A stretch of 25,041 nucleotides of DNA, from positions 1 through 25,041 of the IMG/VR virus record IMGVR_UViG_3300028666_000102. One strand, given 5' to 3'. Below, piece by piece: positions 8,397-15,359 of the stretch; position 1 is the first letter of the stretch, and every line of letters starts with the position of its first letter. The translations under genes and the position numbers were made by a program. The DNA comes from a virus. Under the pieces are notes generated by a model. That model searched no databases. It was not told the origin of the DNA and was given only the letters and a program-made list of their open reading frames with translations.

Positions 8397-10742
8397 TTAG
8401 TCCAGGGTCCAGACGGCGGTCGGCTTGACCGAGCCGTCGATCTCCCACCAGCCGCCGGGCGGGATACGGATGGTGATGGGCGCGGTGAGCGCGCCGGTCC
8501 AGACAGCAGTCATGACCGGCGCCGTCTGGCCGCCCATGAGGGCGGAGACCTTCACCGCGGTGACGGTGCCGCCGCTGAGGATCACGGTCGCCCACCGCCA
8601 GTAGTTGTTGGTCTGCGCGACGCCGAGCGTGTAGGCCGGCGTGGCCACGGGCCCGACGTTCTGCAGGTCGTTGATGATCTGCAGTCCGGTCGGGTACGTC
8701 GTGGAGATCGCGCCGTTCGCGCCTGAGAGGTGCAGCTCGCCGAGCGCAGAGGACGAGGCCAGGCCGTCCGCGCCGCCGGTGTTGAGCTCGCGAAACTGGT
8801 TGGTCCCCTCGGTATCCATGCAGCCGCGGAACATCGGCCCGAAGCCTCCGGAGCCGGGGCCGATAAAGCTCATCTGATAGGAGCAGCCCTCGATGCAGAT
8901 CTGCGGGGCCTTGACGGCGTGCAGCGCGCCGACGCCGGTTCCGCCGTCGCCGAAGGTGCCGACCAGGCCGAGGCCGACCCAGCCGTAGAGCAGGATGCAG
9001 CCCTCGTCGAAGACGGTGTGCTCGGTGGCGAAGATGAGGTAGGTGTAGCCGCCCTGGCAGATGGACCGGCTGACCGAGTTCATGGCGTTGTTGCCGTTGG
9101 CCGGCATCGTGATGCCGATGCTGAAGCCGTTGGCGAACCCTGCCGGGTTGTTGTAGTCGGCCGCGCCGTAGGTCCCGGTGGTGCCCCAGGACATGTCCTC
9201 CAGGATCATCCGGGCGCAGCCGTGCGCGTTGATCACGTCGTAGGAGAGACCGTTCGCCGAGTGTGGCGTCAGGAGGCTCATGTTCTTGACGTGCAGCGTC
9301 ACGTTGCTGAAGATCGGCAGCGGGTCGTGGACGACGCCGTAGCCGTTCTTGCCGGACGGTCCAGAGATCATCGCAGGGCGGCCGTTGGCGTTCGCGGAGG
9401 CCGTCTGGGCGCCGGCGGAGGCGAACACCCCGAAGGAGAGCCAGGTGGAGGCGGTCATGGCAGGGACCAGCTGCCCCCAGTAGCGGGTCTTGGCCCCGGA
9501 TTCGATGCCGACGAGCTGGCAGGTGACGCCCTGGACGCCCTCGGGGACGATCGGGATGGTGAGCTGGCCGTTGCCCAGGGTGGAGCCGCCGGTGACCAGC
9601 GGGCCGTTGATCCCGTAGAAGGATCCCTCGCCGGGCGGCGTGTAGACCTGGTACAGCGGCTGGACGCCGACCTGTGGGGCGGTGAACGCGGTCGCGAAGG
9701 TGTGGCCGGCGTTGATCGCCGCCTGGATCGCCGCGGTGTCGTCGGTGGCCCACATGACGGTGGCGCCGCTGACGGTGGCGCCGGCGGCCGCGGTGAGGGT
9801 GATGTGGCCGGAGTCGGTGAACCCGGAGATGGTCGTGGCCAGGGTGGTGATGCCGGCGGCCGCGGCGTGGAGCACGAGGATCGGCTTGCCGACGTCGCTG
9901 ACCTTGAACTGGTGCGAGGTCGTGCAGGCCAGAACGTGGCTGCCGTTGGTGATCGCGCCGTCCGTGACGACCTGGCCGTCACCGACGGCACCATAGGCGG
10001 TGATGTCGAACACCCACGGCGTATCGGGCTTCTGCTCCAGCAGGCCGTCGGCGTCGAGGGTGGCCACGCCGCCGGGGACGCCGAGCTGCGCGGCGGACAC
10101 CGCGCCGCTGTCGCGCGGGGTGGGCACGGCGCCGGTGGCCAGGATGGTGACCTTGCGGACGACGTGGTTGTCGTCGCTCGAGCTGTTCGCGGCCGTGAAG
10201 CCGAGCAGCGCGACCGCGCCGATGCCGGTGCCGGCCGAGATCGCGGGGCCGCCGTCGACGGACGCGGACACGGTACCGCCGGAGACCGAGACGGTCACGA
10301 TGTGGGTTCCGGTGCGCAGCGGCGGGATCCCGGTCGTGGTCGCCAGGACGGTCGGCGCGCCGGTCTGCCCGGACGTCGAGGAGACGATCGAGAGCTGGTT
10401 GACGCCGTCGGTGCTGAGCGCGACGCCGATGCCGGGGATGCCGGTGAAGCCCAGGGCCGGGCCGGTGCCGCCGACGACGTCGGGCCCGGTCTGGGTCGGG
10501 TCGGCCAGCGCCAGGCACAGGCCGGAGCCGCCGGAGCCGCCGCTCACGGAGACGGTAAACGAGACGATCAGCTCGTCGGTGGGGATCGGGACCGCGTAGA
10601 ACGAGGACCCCGCGACGGTGCCGGCGCCGGCCGCGGTGAGGACGAGGTCGCCGTTGCTGACGGTGGCCGCGCCTTCCCGGACCCAGTCGCGGTTGATGGC
10701 GGCCGGGGCCGGTGCGGGGACGAGGGTGCCGAAGCCGCCCAC
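8397..10742 (-). CDS. Tail spike or fibre: L-type lectin-like domain plus pectate-lyase-type beta helix
   Basis: The start is GTG 10742 behind GAGGAGG; 63 upstream in-frame codons belong to a different gene context. The 781 residues split into parts. Residues 15-205 resemble a legume/L-type lectin or LamG sandwich (FYAVPIPTDELIVSFTVSVS, then GPALGFTGIPGIGVALSTDG). A linker at 206-240 contains GAVSAAQLGVPGGVATLDAD, typical of fibre anchors. From about 246 a pectate-lyase-3-like right-handed beta helix begins with DITAYGAVGDG and has TDDTAAIQAAINAG at 333-346. The C-terminal domain ends GSVKPTAVWTLD. Such proteins bind and often cleave host surface polysaccharide. No clear catalytic triad can be named by eye. 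Placement upstream of the terminase genes, away from a tail block, is notable. Confidence 0.8.
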   Translation of the reverse strand: MGGFGTLVPAPAPAAINRDWVREGAATVSNGDLVLTAAGAGTVAGSSFYAVPIPTDELIVSFTVSVSGGSGGSGLCLALADPTQTGPDVVGGTGPALGFTGIPGIGVALSTDGVNQLSIVSSTSGQTGAPTVLATTTGIPPLRTGTHIVTVSVSGGTVSASVDGGPAISAGTGIGAVALLGFTAANSSSDDNHVVRKVTILATGAVPTPRDSGAVSAAQLGVPGGVATLDADGLLEQKPDTPWVFDITAYGAVGDGQVVTDGAITNGSHVLACTTSHQFKVSDVGKPILVLHAAAAGITTLATTISGFTDSGHITLTAAAGATVSGATVMWATDDTAAIQAAINAGHTFATAFTAPQVGVQPLYQVYTPPGEGSFYGINGPLVTGGSTLGNGQLTIPIVPEGVQGVTCQLVGIESGAKTRYWGQLVPAMTASTWLSFGVFASAGAQTASANANGRPAMISGPSGKNGYGVVHDPLPIFSNVTLHVKNMSLLTPHSANGLSYDVINAHGCARMILEDMSWGTTGTYGAADYNNPAGFANGFSIGITMPANGNNAMNSVSRSICQGGYTYLIFATEHTVFDEGCILLYGWVGLGLVGTFGDGGTGVGALHAVKAPQICIEGCSYQMSFIGPGSGGFGPMFRGCMDTEGTNQFRELNTGGADGLASSSALGELHLSGANGAISTTYPTGLQIINDLQNVGPVATPAYTLGVAQTNNYWRWATVILSGGTVTAVKVSALMGGQTAPVMTAVWTGALTAPITIRIPPGGWWEIDGSVKPTAVWTLD

Positions 10743-10792
10743 GGTCGCCTCCTCGGGAGGTTGTGCGCGCGGGCGCGGCGGGTGATGGTCGG

Positions 10793-11329
10793 TCAGAGGA
10801 AGAAGCGTCGCCAGCGCGGGGCGTTGGCCCGGGCCGCGAGCATGGCGGGGGTGACCTGCCAGGACTCGGGCTGGCCGCAGAGCCAGTCCATGCCCGCTGT
10901 CTGTCCGGCCTGAGCGACGAGTTCCGAGCACATGAGGGCGCGGCGTCCGGCGGCGAGCCTGCTCAGCAGGCGCCAGCGCAGCCCGACCGCGGCCAGGCCG
11001 TCGGCGGTGTCGGCGGTCCAGTTGTAGCCGGTGCCGATCTTGGATGCTGCGTAGACGACGACGGCCGAGCGCTGCGCTTCGGTCATCGGCTCCGTGGTGG
11101 ACAGGACCATGGAGCAGCCGTTGTACTCGGAGATCTCGCGCACGCGTACGCCGCCCGGTTCGGCTTCGATGACGCAGGCGTCGTCGACGACGACGAAGGC
11201 GTGGTTCGCCCAGGACCGGGTAACGAGCCGGATCAGGAGTGGCCCAAGGCCCGGGGTTCTGACGCAGCCGTAGACACCGGGTGGCGGCCAGCGCCGGTGG
11301 TTCTGGGCCACGGTACCGACGTTGGTCAC
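10793..11329 (-). CDS. Permuted papain-fold (YiiX/YaeF, NlpC/P60-related) hydrolase
   Basis: The GTG start overlaps the upstream stop as GTGA. The 178-residue protein has the order expected of circularly permuted NlpC/P60 enzymes. First comes a His (H43 in WANHAFVVVDD), then an acidic strand (VIEAEPGGVRVREISEYNG), and near the end the nucleophile Cys (C134 in MCSELVAQAG). Members act as amidases or peptidases on cell-wall peptides or lipids. In a phage just upstream of the tail spike it could be a virion-associated wall hydrolase or a lysis accessory. No signal peptide or transmembrane segment is visible, so export would need the tail or a holin. Confidence 0.65.
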   Translation of the reverse strand: MTNVGTVAQNHRRWPPPGVYGCVRTPGLGPLLIRLVTRSWANHAFVVVDDACVIEAEPGGVRVREISEYNGCSMVLSTTEPMTEAQRSAVVVYAASKIGTGYNWTADTADGLAAVGLRWRLLSRLAAGRRALMCSELVAQAGQTAGMDWLCGQPESWQVTPAMLAARANAPRWRRFFL

Positions 11330-11880
11330 GTGCCCTCCGCCGCTGTGTCGCTACTGGAGACGACCCAGTACCGGAACACGCCGGTACGGACGGTGCAACC
11401 GTCGGGTTCGAGCACCGGCGGATCCGCCGGGGCCAAGGGCTTGCCGTCGGCGTCGACGAGCACGGTGAGGTCTGCCACGACCGGGCCGCCGTCCCACTGC
11501 GCTCCGCCGAGGACGATGCTCAGGCCGGTAGCCGTGAGGATCTGCTCGCCGGTGTCGTAGTCGTGGACGGTCATGGCATACGACATCAGCGGGTTGCCGT
11601 CGGGCGAGGCCTTTGGCCAGGTGATGGTGATGCGACGCAACGGCTCGAGCGTCCGCGGCCGGCGCACGGCGGGTCGGGGTTCGGCCCGGACGGCTGGGCA
11701 CTGGGGGTCGACGATGACCGGGTAGATCGGCGGGTCGAGCTTTCTGCAGGTGCAGTTGCGTCCGTGGTGGATGCTGATCCTGACCTGCTTCGTCCCGGGC
11801 GGGTCGAGCTCGTACTGCCTGCCCCGCGAGACGGTGCTGCGGCAGGCGGGATGCGCCGGCGGGAGGTCTTCGTCGGTCAT
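11326..11880 (-). CDS. Hypothetical protein, mixed beta structure
   Basis: The real start is ATG 11880 (MTDEDLPPAHPACRSTVSRG), overlapping the upstream stop as ATGA; an earlier in-frame start would cover the whole upstream gene. The 184-residue product has a Cys-containing N-terminal third (ISIHHGRNCTCRKLD). A strand-rich C-terminal half with SYAMTVHDYDTGEQILTATG and VVADLTVLVDADGKPLAP resembles a small immunoglobulin-like or decoration fold. It is translationally coupled to its neighbours on both sides, in the block leading to the papain-fold protein and tail spike. A virion-associated role is possible but unsupported by a recognised domain. Confidence 0.6.
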   Translation of the reverse strand: MTDEDLPPAHPACRSTVSRGRQYELDPPGTKQVRISIHHGRNCTCRKLDPPIYPVIVDPQCPAVRAEPRPAVRRPRTLEPLRRITITWPKASPDGNPLMSYAMTVHDYDTGEQILTATGLSIVLGGAQWDGGPVVADLTVLVDADGKPLAPADPPVLEPDGCTVRTGVFRYWVVSSSDTAAEGT

Positions 11881-12200
11881 CCGTGGCCAGTCGGGTGCCA
11901 GGTGCCGCCCGCATACTGGGGCTCGGTCCAGCCGCAGGCGCAGTAGCGGTGGGGGTTGCCGTGGTGCGGCCGGTCGGGACAGAACGGGTCGCCGCGCTGG
12001 CCGGCGCCGTCGTGGTAGTCGACGGCGCGGTTGAAGAACTGGCCGGTGGGGTTCAGCACGCACAGACCGACCCGGTTGGGGTGGTCCGGGTCCCCGGAGT
12101 GCTCGGTGACGATGGCGGCCCGGCACTCCCGGGTGTACTCGCCGCCGGGCGTCCCGTGGCTGGTGTAGTGGACGGTCTGGCCGATGTCGGGGAGCTTCAT
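11877..12200 (-). CDS. Conserved actinophage small protein (VHYTSHGTP / RAAIVTE family)
   Basis: The start is ATG 12200, overlapping the previous stop as ATGA; it ends in another ATGA overlap. The 107-residue protein begins MKLPDIGQTVHYTSHGTPGG and contains ECRAAIVTEHSGDPDHPNRV, then GLCVLNPTGQFFNRAVDYHD. I recognise this pattern from many Streptomyces and Mycobacterium phage proteins of unknown function. It ends in a Cys/His-rich tail (FCPDRPHHGNPHRYCACGW) that could bind a metal. The family probably forms a small beta barrel. Its biochemical role is not known to me. Confidence 0.7.
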   Translation of the reverse strand: MKLPDIGQTVHYTSHGTPGGEYTRECRAAIVTEHSGDPDHPNRVGLCVLNPTGQFFNRAVDYHDGAGQRGDPFCPDRPHHGNPHRYCACGWTEPQYAGGTWHPTGHG

Positions 12201-12505
12201 GCGTCGGCTCGCGGGGGCCAGAACGCGACGTAGCGGTAGCCCTTCGGGTTCGAGGGGTTCATCGCCGCCAGCTGCTCCTCGGTCGGGCGCTCGTCGAACA
12301 GGGCCACGGAGGTCAGCCACTCGATGCGGTCGCTGTCGCCGAGGACGCGGAGGTTGACGGTCTGGCGGTTCAGGCCGTCGCCGCCGACGGCCGGCGGGCC
12401 CCAGACGCGCGAGAGGACGGCGGTGGCGACGTCGGCGCCGTTGTTCGTCGCGGGGTCGACCAGGAGGTGGACGATGTGGCCGATGGTCGCGCTGGTGCTG
12501 GGCAT
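12197..12505 (-). CDS. Hypothetical protein, small alpha/beta
   Basis: I choose ATG 12505 (MPSTSATIGHIVHLLVDPAT) rather than an in-frame start 13 codons upstream whose extension is a Pro-rich run. The 102 residues include NNGADVATAVLSRVWGPPAV, TVNLRVLGDSDRIEWLTSVA and a C-terminal GYRYVAFWPPRADA. The pattern (VHLLVDPATNNGAD, LNRQTVNLRVL, WLTSVALFDERP) resembles conserved small actinophage proteins. The gene follows a strong hairpin, so it may begin a transcription sub-unit. The stop overlaps the next start as ATGA. No function assigned. Confidence 0.65.
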   Translation of the reverse strand: MPSTSATIGHIVHLLVDPATNNGADVATAVLSRVWGPPAVGGDGLNRQTVNLRVLGDSDRIEWLTSVALFDERPTEEQLAAMNPSNPKGYRYVAFWPPRADA

Positions 12506-12551
12506 GCGGGATGGGCCTCGGTTCGGTGGGGGCGGCGGGGTCACGGTGGCG

Positions 12552-12594
12552 TCCGCGGCCGCGGCGGAGCTGGGCTCAACGCCGCGGCCACGGA
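12552..12594 (-). terminator. Strong GC hairpin after the 12597-12875 gene, probable intrinsic terminator without U-tract
   Basis: Arms at 12552-12566 and 12580-12594 pair at 14 of 15 positions (one C/A mismatch) around a 13-base loop. It begins three bases after the stop codon of the upstream gene and precedes the next start by about 45 bases. There is no T run, as is common for actinobacterial terminators. It could instead be an RNA processing or pausing structure. Confidence 0.5.
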
Positions 12595-12596
12595 GA

Positions 12597-12875
12597 TCAG
12601 GAGGCGGCCTGGGGCCGGGCCGGGCGGCGCGGCCGACCGTTGCGCCGGACGCCGTGCGCGCGCCGTTCGGCCTCGGTCATCAGGCCGACGGTGCTGCGGT
12701 AGGTGCCGCTGGTCGTATCGACGAACCCGAAGGCGGCGTCCGGGCCGTAGCTGCGCCGGTGCCAGGGGCCGTGCTTGCGGGTCTGGTACCGCAGGTGGAG
12801 GACCAGCGGGAACGGTGCCGCGCGGAGCTGGTCGACGTCGGGGCGTTCGGCGGCGATGCGCCCGGACAGGCTCAC
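12597..12875 (-). CDS. Hypothetical basic protein
   Basis: The GTG start overlaps the upstream stop as GTGA. The 92-residue protein starts MSLSGRIAAERPDVDQLRAA and contains FPLVLHLRYQTRKHGPWHRR, then AAFGFVDTTSGTYRSTVGLM; the last 25 residues are very basic (RRAHGVRRNGRPRRPARPQA). The basic tail suggests nucleic-acid contact. It ends just before a strong hairpin and so is likely the last gene of its transcript. No recognised family. Confidence 0.6.
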   Translation of the reverse strand: MSLSGRIAAERPDVDQLRAAPFPLVLHLRYQTRKHGPWHRRSYGPDAAFGFVDTTSGTYRSTVGLMTEAERRAHGVRRNGRPRRPARPQAAS

Positions 12876-13261
12876 GAGGTGGCCTCGGACGGCGCGGCCG
12901 GGCTGCTGGTGGCCGGTTCGGTCTCCGCGGGGGCGGCCGCGGGCGGGGTGGTGGTGTCCGGGACGACCTTCGCGATGGTGTCGTGGTCCAGGACGTACTC
13001 GCCGGCGTGGAGGACGGCCGCCGTCGCGTCGTGGGCGGTGGTCTGCGCGTCGTGCTCGGCTTCGGCGACGATCGGCGCGGCGGCCGCTTCGGCGTCGTGC
13101 GCGACCGCGGCGGCGTCGGCCTCGGCTTCGGCAGCGACGGCCGGCGCGGCTCCGGTGATCCTCCCGAACAGGGAGCGGAAGCGGCCAGCCAGCTCGTGGC
13201 CTTCGCCTTCCAGCCGGTGCACGAGGTGCTCGAACTCGAGCACCAGGTCCTTCATGAACAT
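12872..13261 (-). CDS. Ala-rich helical protein with probable coiled coil
   Basis: I place the start at ATG 13261 (MFMKDLVLEFEHLVHRLEGE), preceded by GGAG six bases away, rather than an upstream ATG that overlaps the previous gene. The 129 residues contain a long Ala/Glu/His/Asp-rich helix (about residues 40-95, with repeated AEAEADAAAVAHDAEAAAAP-type heptads) and a Pro/Thr/Ser-rich tail. There is no membrane segment. It could be a rod-like structural or assembly protein. Function not recognised. Confidence 0.6.
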   Translation of the reverse strand: MFMKDLVLEFEHLVHRLEGEGHELAGRFRSLFGRITGAAPAVAAEAEADAAAVAHDAEAAAAPIVAEAEHDAQTTAHDATAAVLHAGEYVLDHDTIAKVVPDTTTPPAAAPAETEPATSSPAAPSEATS

Positions 13262-13304
13262 GCTGCTCCAGAGGTGAGAGGACGGTCCGCTGCCACGGCG
13301 GACG

Positions 13305-13532
13305 TCAGTCGTCGGGGTCAACGGGGTCTGCGGAGAAGCCCGGGCGCCGGTTCGTGCGCCGGGCGGAGCACAGTCGGGCGCCGTCGTTGTGCCACCAGCG
13401 CAGCTCGCCGCGCAGGGCCTCGCCGCCGCAGGCCGTGCAGACGCCGGTCTCCAGGTCGTCGAGCCAGTCGTCGAGGTCGGTGAACGGCGCGTCGAGTGCG
13501 TGCCAGGTTTCGAGGTCGGTCGCCGGGGCCAT
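13305..13532 (-). CDS. Small zinc-ribbon-like acidic protein
   Basis: The ATG start follows a clear GGGGAGG at good spacing. The 75-residue product has an acidic N-terminal helix (DLDDWLDDLE), then CTACGG and, 20 residues later, a third Cys in ARLCSARR, a partial zinc-ribbon arrangement with a His (WWHND) that may supply the fourth ligand. Small proteins like this are common accessory genes in actinophages. No specific function. Confidence 0.6.
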   Translation of the reverse strand: MAPATDLETWHALDAPFTDLDDWLDDLETGVCTACGGEALRGELRWWHNDGARLCSARRTNRRPGFSADPVDPDD

Positions 13533-13575
13533 CGGCCCTCCCCAGGTGTGCGTCGGTCGGGGCCTACGTGGGATG

Positions 13576-13649
13576 TAGCGGCGGCAGGATTCGAACCTGC
13601 GGCCTCTGGGTTATGAGCCCAGCGAGCTGACCTGCTGCTCTACGCCGCC
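13576..13649 (-). tRNA. tRNA-Met (CAT), initiator type
   Basis: A complete 74-base cloverleaf folds without gaps. Acceptor GGCGGCG pairs CGCCGCT with G.U at 1:72; D arm GAGC/GCTC; anticodon stem CTGGG/CCCAG with loop CTCATAA (anticodon CAT); variable AGGCC; T arm GCAGG-TTCGAAT-CCTGC; discriminator A. CCA is not encoded. The A11:U24 D-stem pair, three G:C pairs next to the anticodon loop and the weak 1:72 pair are hallmarks of bacterial initiator tRNA rather than elongator tRNA-Met. Confidence 0.92.
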
Positions 13650-13904
13650 ATGGTGGTGTGTCTCGGGTTGGGCCCGGTCGTTGAGGAGCTTGCGCAGTCC
13701 TGTGGGCAAGGCCCGGCGTGCGTGTTCCCTGGCGGGGTCCATCCACCGGTAGGGCCGGAAGCCGGGCTGCTGTCGGAGCGCCACGGGTCCGGCGAGGGAG
13801 GCGCTGCGCTGTGGGCCGCGGGTGTTGTACTCGATCTGTCCCTCGCGCGCCGGCGTCGGGTCCGGGCCCGCGGGGGTTGGCCAGTCGGTGTCGGGCCAGC
13901 GCAT
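13611..13904 (-). CDS. Hypothetical protein whose 3' end runs into the tRNA gene
   Basis: The ATG start overlaps the upstream HTH gene as TGATG, and third codon positions are strongly G/C. The 97-residue product includes EGQIEYNTRGPQRSASLAGP and GFRPYRWMDPAREHARRALP, followed by TGLRKLLNDRAQPE. Its last 13 codons lie inside the initiator tRNA gene, and its TAA stop is formed by bases of the tRNA anticodon loop. Either the overlap is real, so RNA processing at the tRNA 5' end would cut this mRNA, or the frame is only partly coding. No family recognised. Confidence 0.5.
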   Translation of the reverse strand: MRWPDTDWPTPAGPDPTPAREGQIEYNTRGPQRSASLAGPVALRQQPGFRPYRWMDPAREHARRALPTGLRKLLNDRAQPETHHHGGVEQQVSSLGS

Positions 13905-14128
13905 CAGGCCGCGACCACGAGGTAGCGGCGGTGGGCGCGCTCGCGGGTGGCCTTCTCGGCCTTGATGACGTCCAAAGCCCGGTACAGCGGCCAGCCGTGC
14001 TCGTCAGTCGCTGCGGCCTCGAGGTGGCCGCGTCGGACCCAGCTGCGGATGGTGGTGGCGGTGACCTGGGCTTCGCGGGCTGCTTCCCGAGCGGTCCACA
14101 GGGTGGTGGCGAGGTCGTCGTAGCCCAT
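13904..14128 (-). CDS. Helix-turn-helix (excisionase/MerR-like) DNA-binding protein
   Basis: ATG 14128 is preceded by GGAGGTG at good spacing. The 74-residue protein reads MGYDDLATTLWTAREAAREA and continues QVTATTIRSWVRRGHLEAAA, a winged helix-turn-helix of the excisionase/MerR N-terminal type, followed by GWPLYRALDVIKAEKATRER. Such small proteins act as recombination directionality factors or transcription regulators. No integrase is in the window, so regulation is more likely. A hairpin and two palindromes lie directly upstream and could be its own control region. Confidence 0.75.
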   Translation of the reverse strand: MGYDDLATTLWTAREAAREAQVTATTIRSWVRRGHLEAAATDEHGWPLYRALDVIKAEKATRERAHRRYLVVAA

Positions 14129-14151
14129 CGGGTTCACCTCCGGGAACGCGA

Positions 14152-14180
14152 AAGCCCCGACCGGCGGGGGGTCGGGGCTT
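14152..14180 (-). terminator. Perfect 11-bp stem-loop upstream of the HTH gene (terminator or attenuator)
   Basis: AAGCCCCGACC at 14152-14162 pairs perfectly with its complement at 14170-14180 around a 7-base loop. In the minus direction it is followed by TCGCGTTCCC and then, within 12 bases, the GGAGG of the HTH gene. It may end transcripts coming from 14281-14946, or act as an attenuator for a promoter at about 14220-14250. Confidence 0.6.
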
Positions 14181-14219
14181 CGTGGTCTGGCTGCGGGCAT
14201 AGCTCGCCTGCTGAGCGCC

Positions 14220-14268
14220 ATGATGCGCGCAACACCGAGCGGTTGCAACCATGATCGGCCGATCGGCC
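14220..14268 (-). promoter_or_regulatory. Two palindromes and a possible promoter upstream of the HTH gene
   Basis: GGTTGCAACC (14241-14250) and GGCCGATCGGCC (14257-14268, inside a tandem GATCGGCC repeat) are perfect palindromes. On the minus strand TTGCAA (14248-14243) and CATCAT (14225-14220) are 17 bases apart, a weak match to a housekeeping promoter (4/6 each). The arrangement suggests an operator region for the HTH protein. This is by eye only. Confidence 0.35.
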
Positions 14269-14280
14269 GAACGCGGGTTC

Positions 14281-14946
14281 TCAGGCGAGCGCGGCGGCGG
14301 CCTCCTTGACGTACTCCTCGTACTCGCTCAGGCGCAGTCGCCGGCCGCACATCGCGCACTCGTAGGAGTCGTCGCCGGGTGCCAGGGCCAACGCGCGGTA
14401 CTTGCAGCTGGGGCAGTCGATGTCGGCTCGCTTCGGGCGCTGGGGGTCGGCCTTGGCGATGCGCTGGACCTTCCAGTGCAGGCGCAGGATGGCGGTGCCG
14501 GGCGAGGTCTCGGGAAGGGCCGCTTCGGGGTGCTCGGTCAGCAGCCAGTCGCTGTTGGCGGTCAGGAAGCCGATCGCGGCGCGGATGGTTCCGGTCTGGG
14601 AGGGGTTGGCTTCCCGGGCCGAGAAGCGCCGCAGCCGTCGTGTGTCGTCTTCGAGGCCGGTGAGCACTTCGGCGACGGCGTCGGTGGTGAGCATCGCGGT
14701 CTGTCCGGGCCAGGGAGCGCTGTGTCCAGTGGGCCGGGCGCCGCTGCGGGCCGTCGTGCCGTGGAGCGCGTCGTCGCGGATGAGCGCCAGCAGCCCGGGG
14801 AGCTCGCTCAGGCAGTAGAGGACGATGTTGGTGTCGCGGCGGCACCACACCGGGCTGCCGTAGCGCGGCTGGGTGGTGGAGATGGGCGAGCCCTCACGCC
14901 ATATGCGGTTGCAGGGGCCCGGGCAGACGGTGTGTGGGGTGGTCAC
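14281..14946 (-). CDS. Conserved actinophage protein with C-terminal zinc ribbon (DUF7340/7341-like)
   Basis: GTG 14946 is preceded by GGGAGG; longer versions are unlikely since the added sequence lies antisense to another gene. The 221 residues begin VTTPHTVCPGPCNRIWREGS and include WCRRDTNIVLYCLSELPGLL, a pattern I associate with a widespread Streptomyces phage family (DUF7341-like, from memory). The C-terminus is a zinc ribbon, CPSC then CAMCGRRL after 17 residues, followed by a short acidic helix. The family often precedes small HTH genes, as here (13904-14128). Probably nucleic-acid binding; no catalytic residues seen. Confidence 0.7.
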   Translation of the reverse strand: MTTPHTVCPGPCNRIWREGSPISTTQPRYGSPVWCRRDTNIVLYCLSELPGLLALIRDDALHGTTARSGARPTGHSAPWPGQTAMLTTDAVAEVLTGLEDDTRRLRRFSAREANPSQTGTIRAAIGFLTANSDWLLTEHPEAALPETSPGTAILRLHWKVQRIAKADPQRPKRADIDCPSCKYRALALAPGDDSYECAMCGRRLRLSEYEEYVKEAAAALA

Positions 14947-15002
14947 TGGCCCTCCCGTCGTTGCGAGTCTCCGCAGGTCTCTGCGTTGTTGATCATTGTA
15001 GG

Positions 15003-15359
15003 TCAAGGGTCTGTCACGGGGGGTGCGGCGGGCGCGTCCGGGCCTGCCGTTCGGCAGCCGTCGCACGTCGTCTTGATCCAGCCGCTCGACGTTGGTCGGC
15101 CCGGCGCGCCGCAGAACTCGCATGTCCGTAGGGACTCGGCTTCCGCGGCTTCGAGGAGCACCTCGGCGGCATCGGCGTCAACACCCAGCTCGTAGTCCAG
15201 GTAGATGCGCAGGGCACCGAACTTCTCCTTGACCTGCCGTGCGACGTATCCAGGGGCCACACGCAGCAGCTCCTCGTGGAGCCGCGCGATGATCGGATGC
15301 CACCCGGACCCGACGTCCTGCACGTAGTCGGGTAGCTGCTGAGAGGGGTCGACAGTCAT
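15003..15359 (-). CDS. Conserved small protein with C-x2-C ... C-x2-C zinc ribbon
   Basis: The ATG start overlaps the upstream stop as ATGA. The 118 residues contain GSGWHPIIARLHEELLRVAP, the motif RQVKEKFGALRIYLDYELG, and a Cys4 ribbon RTCEFCGAPGRPTSSGWIKT followed by TCDGC. I recognise this arrangement (GWH...QVKEKFG.LR...CE.CG.PG...C..C) from many phage and bacterial proteins of unknown function. It lies among accessory genes downstream of the RNA-repair block. The 14947-15002 gap after it is unusually AT-rich and contains a TACAAT element but no matching -35. Confidence 0.7.
   Translation of the reverse strand: MTVDPSQQLPDYVQDVGSGWHPIIARLHEELLRVAPGYVARQVKEKFGALRIYLDYELGVDADAAEVLLEAAEAESLRTCEFCGAPGRPTSSGWIKTTCDGCRTAGPDAPAAPPVTDP

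Noticed and set aside
7558-9753. A 731-residue protein extending the zinc-finger gene through the tail-spike region
   Set aside because: The upper part is out of frame within the spike gene, is Arg/His-rich nonsense, and a GTG with a GGAGG site at 8382 gives a sensible start.
14947-15002. A promoter in the AT-rich gap with TACAAT
   Set aside because: No acceptable -35 element lies 16-19 bases upstream of TACAAT, and TTGACC is directly adjacent to it.
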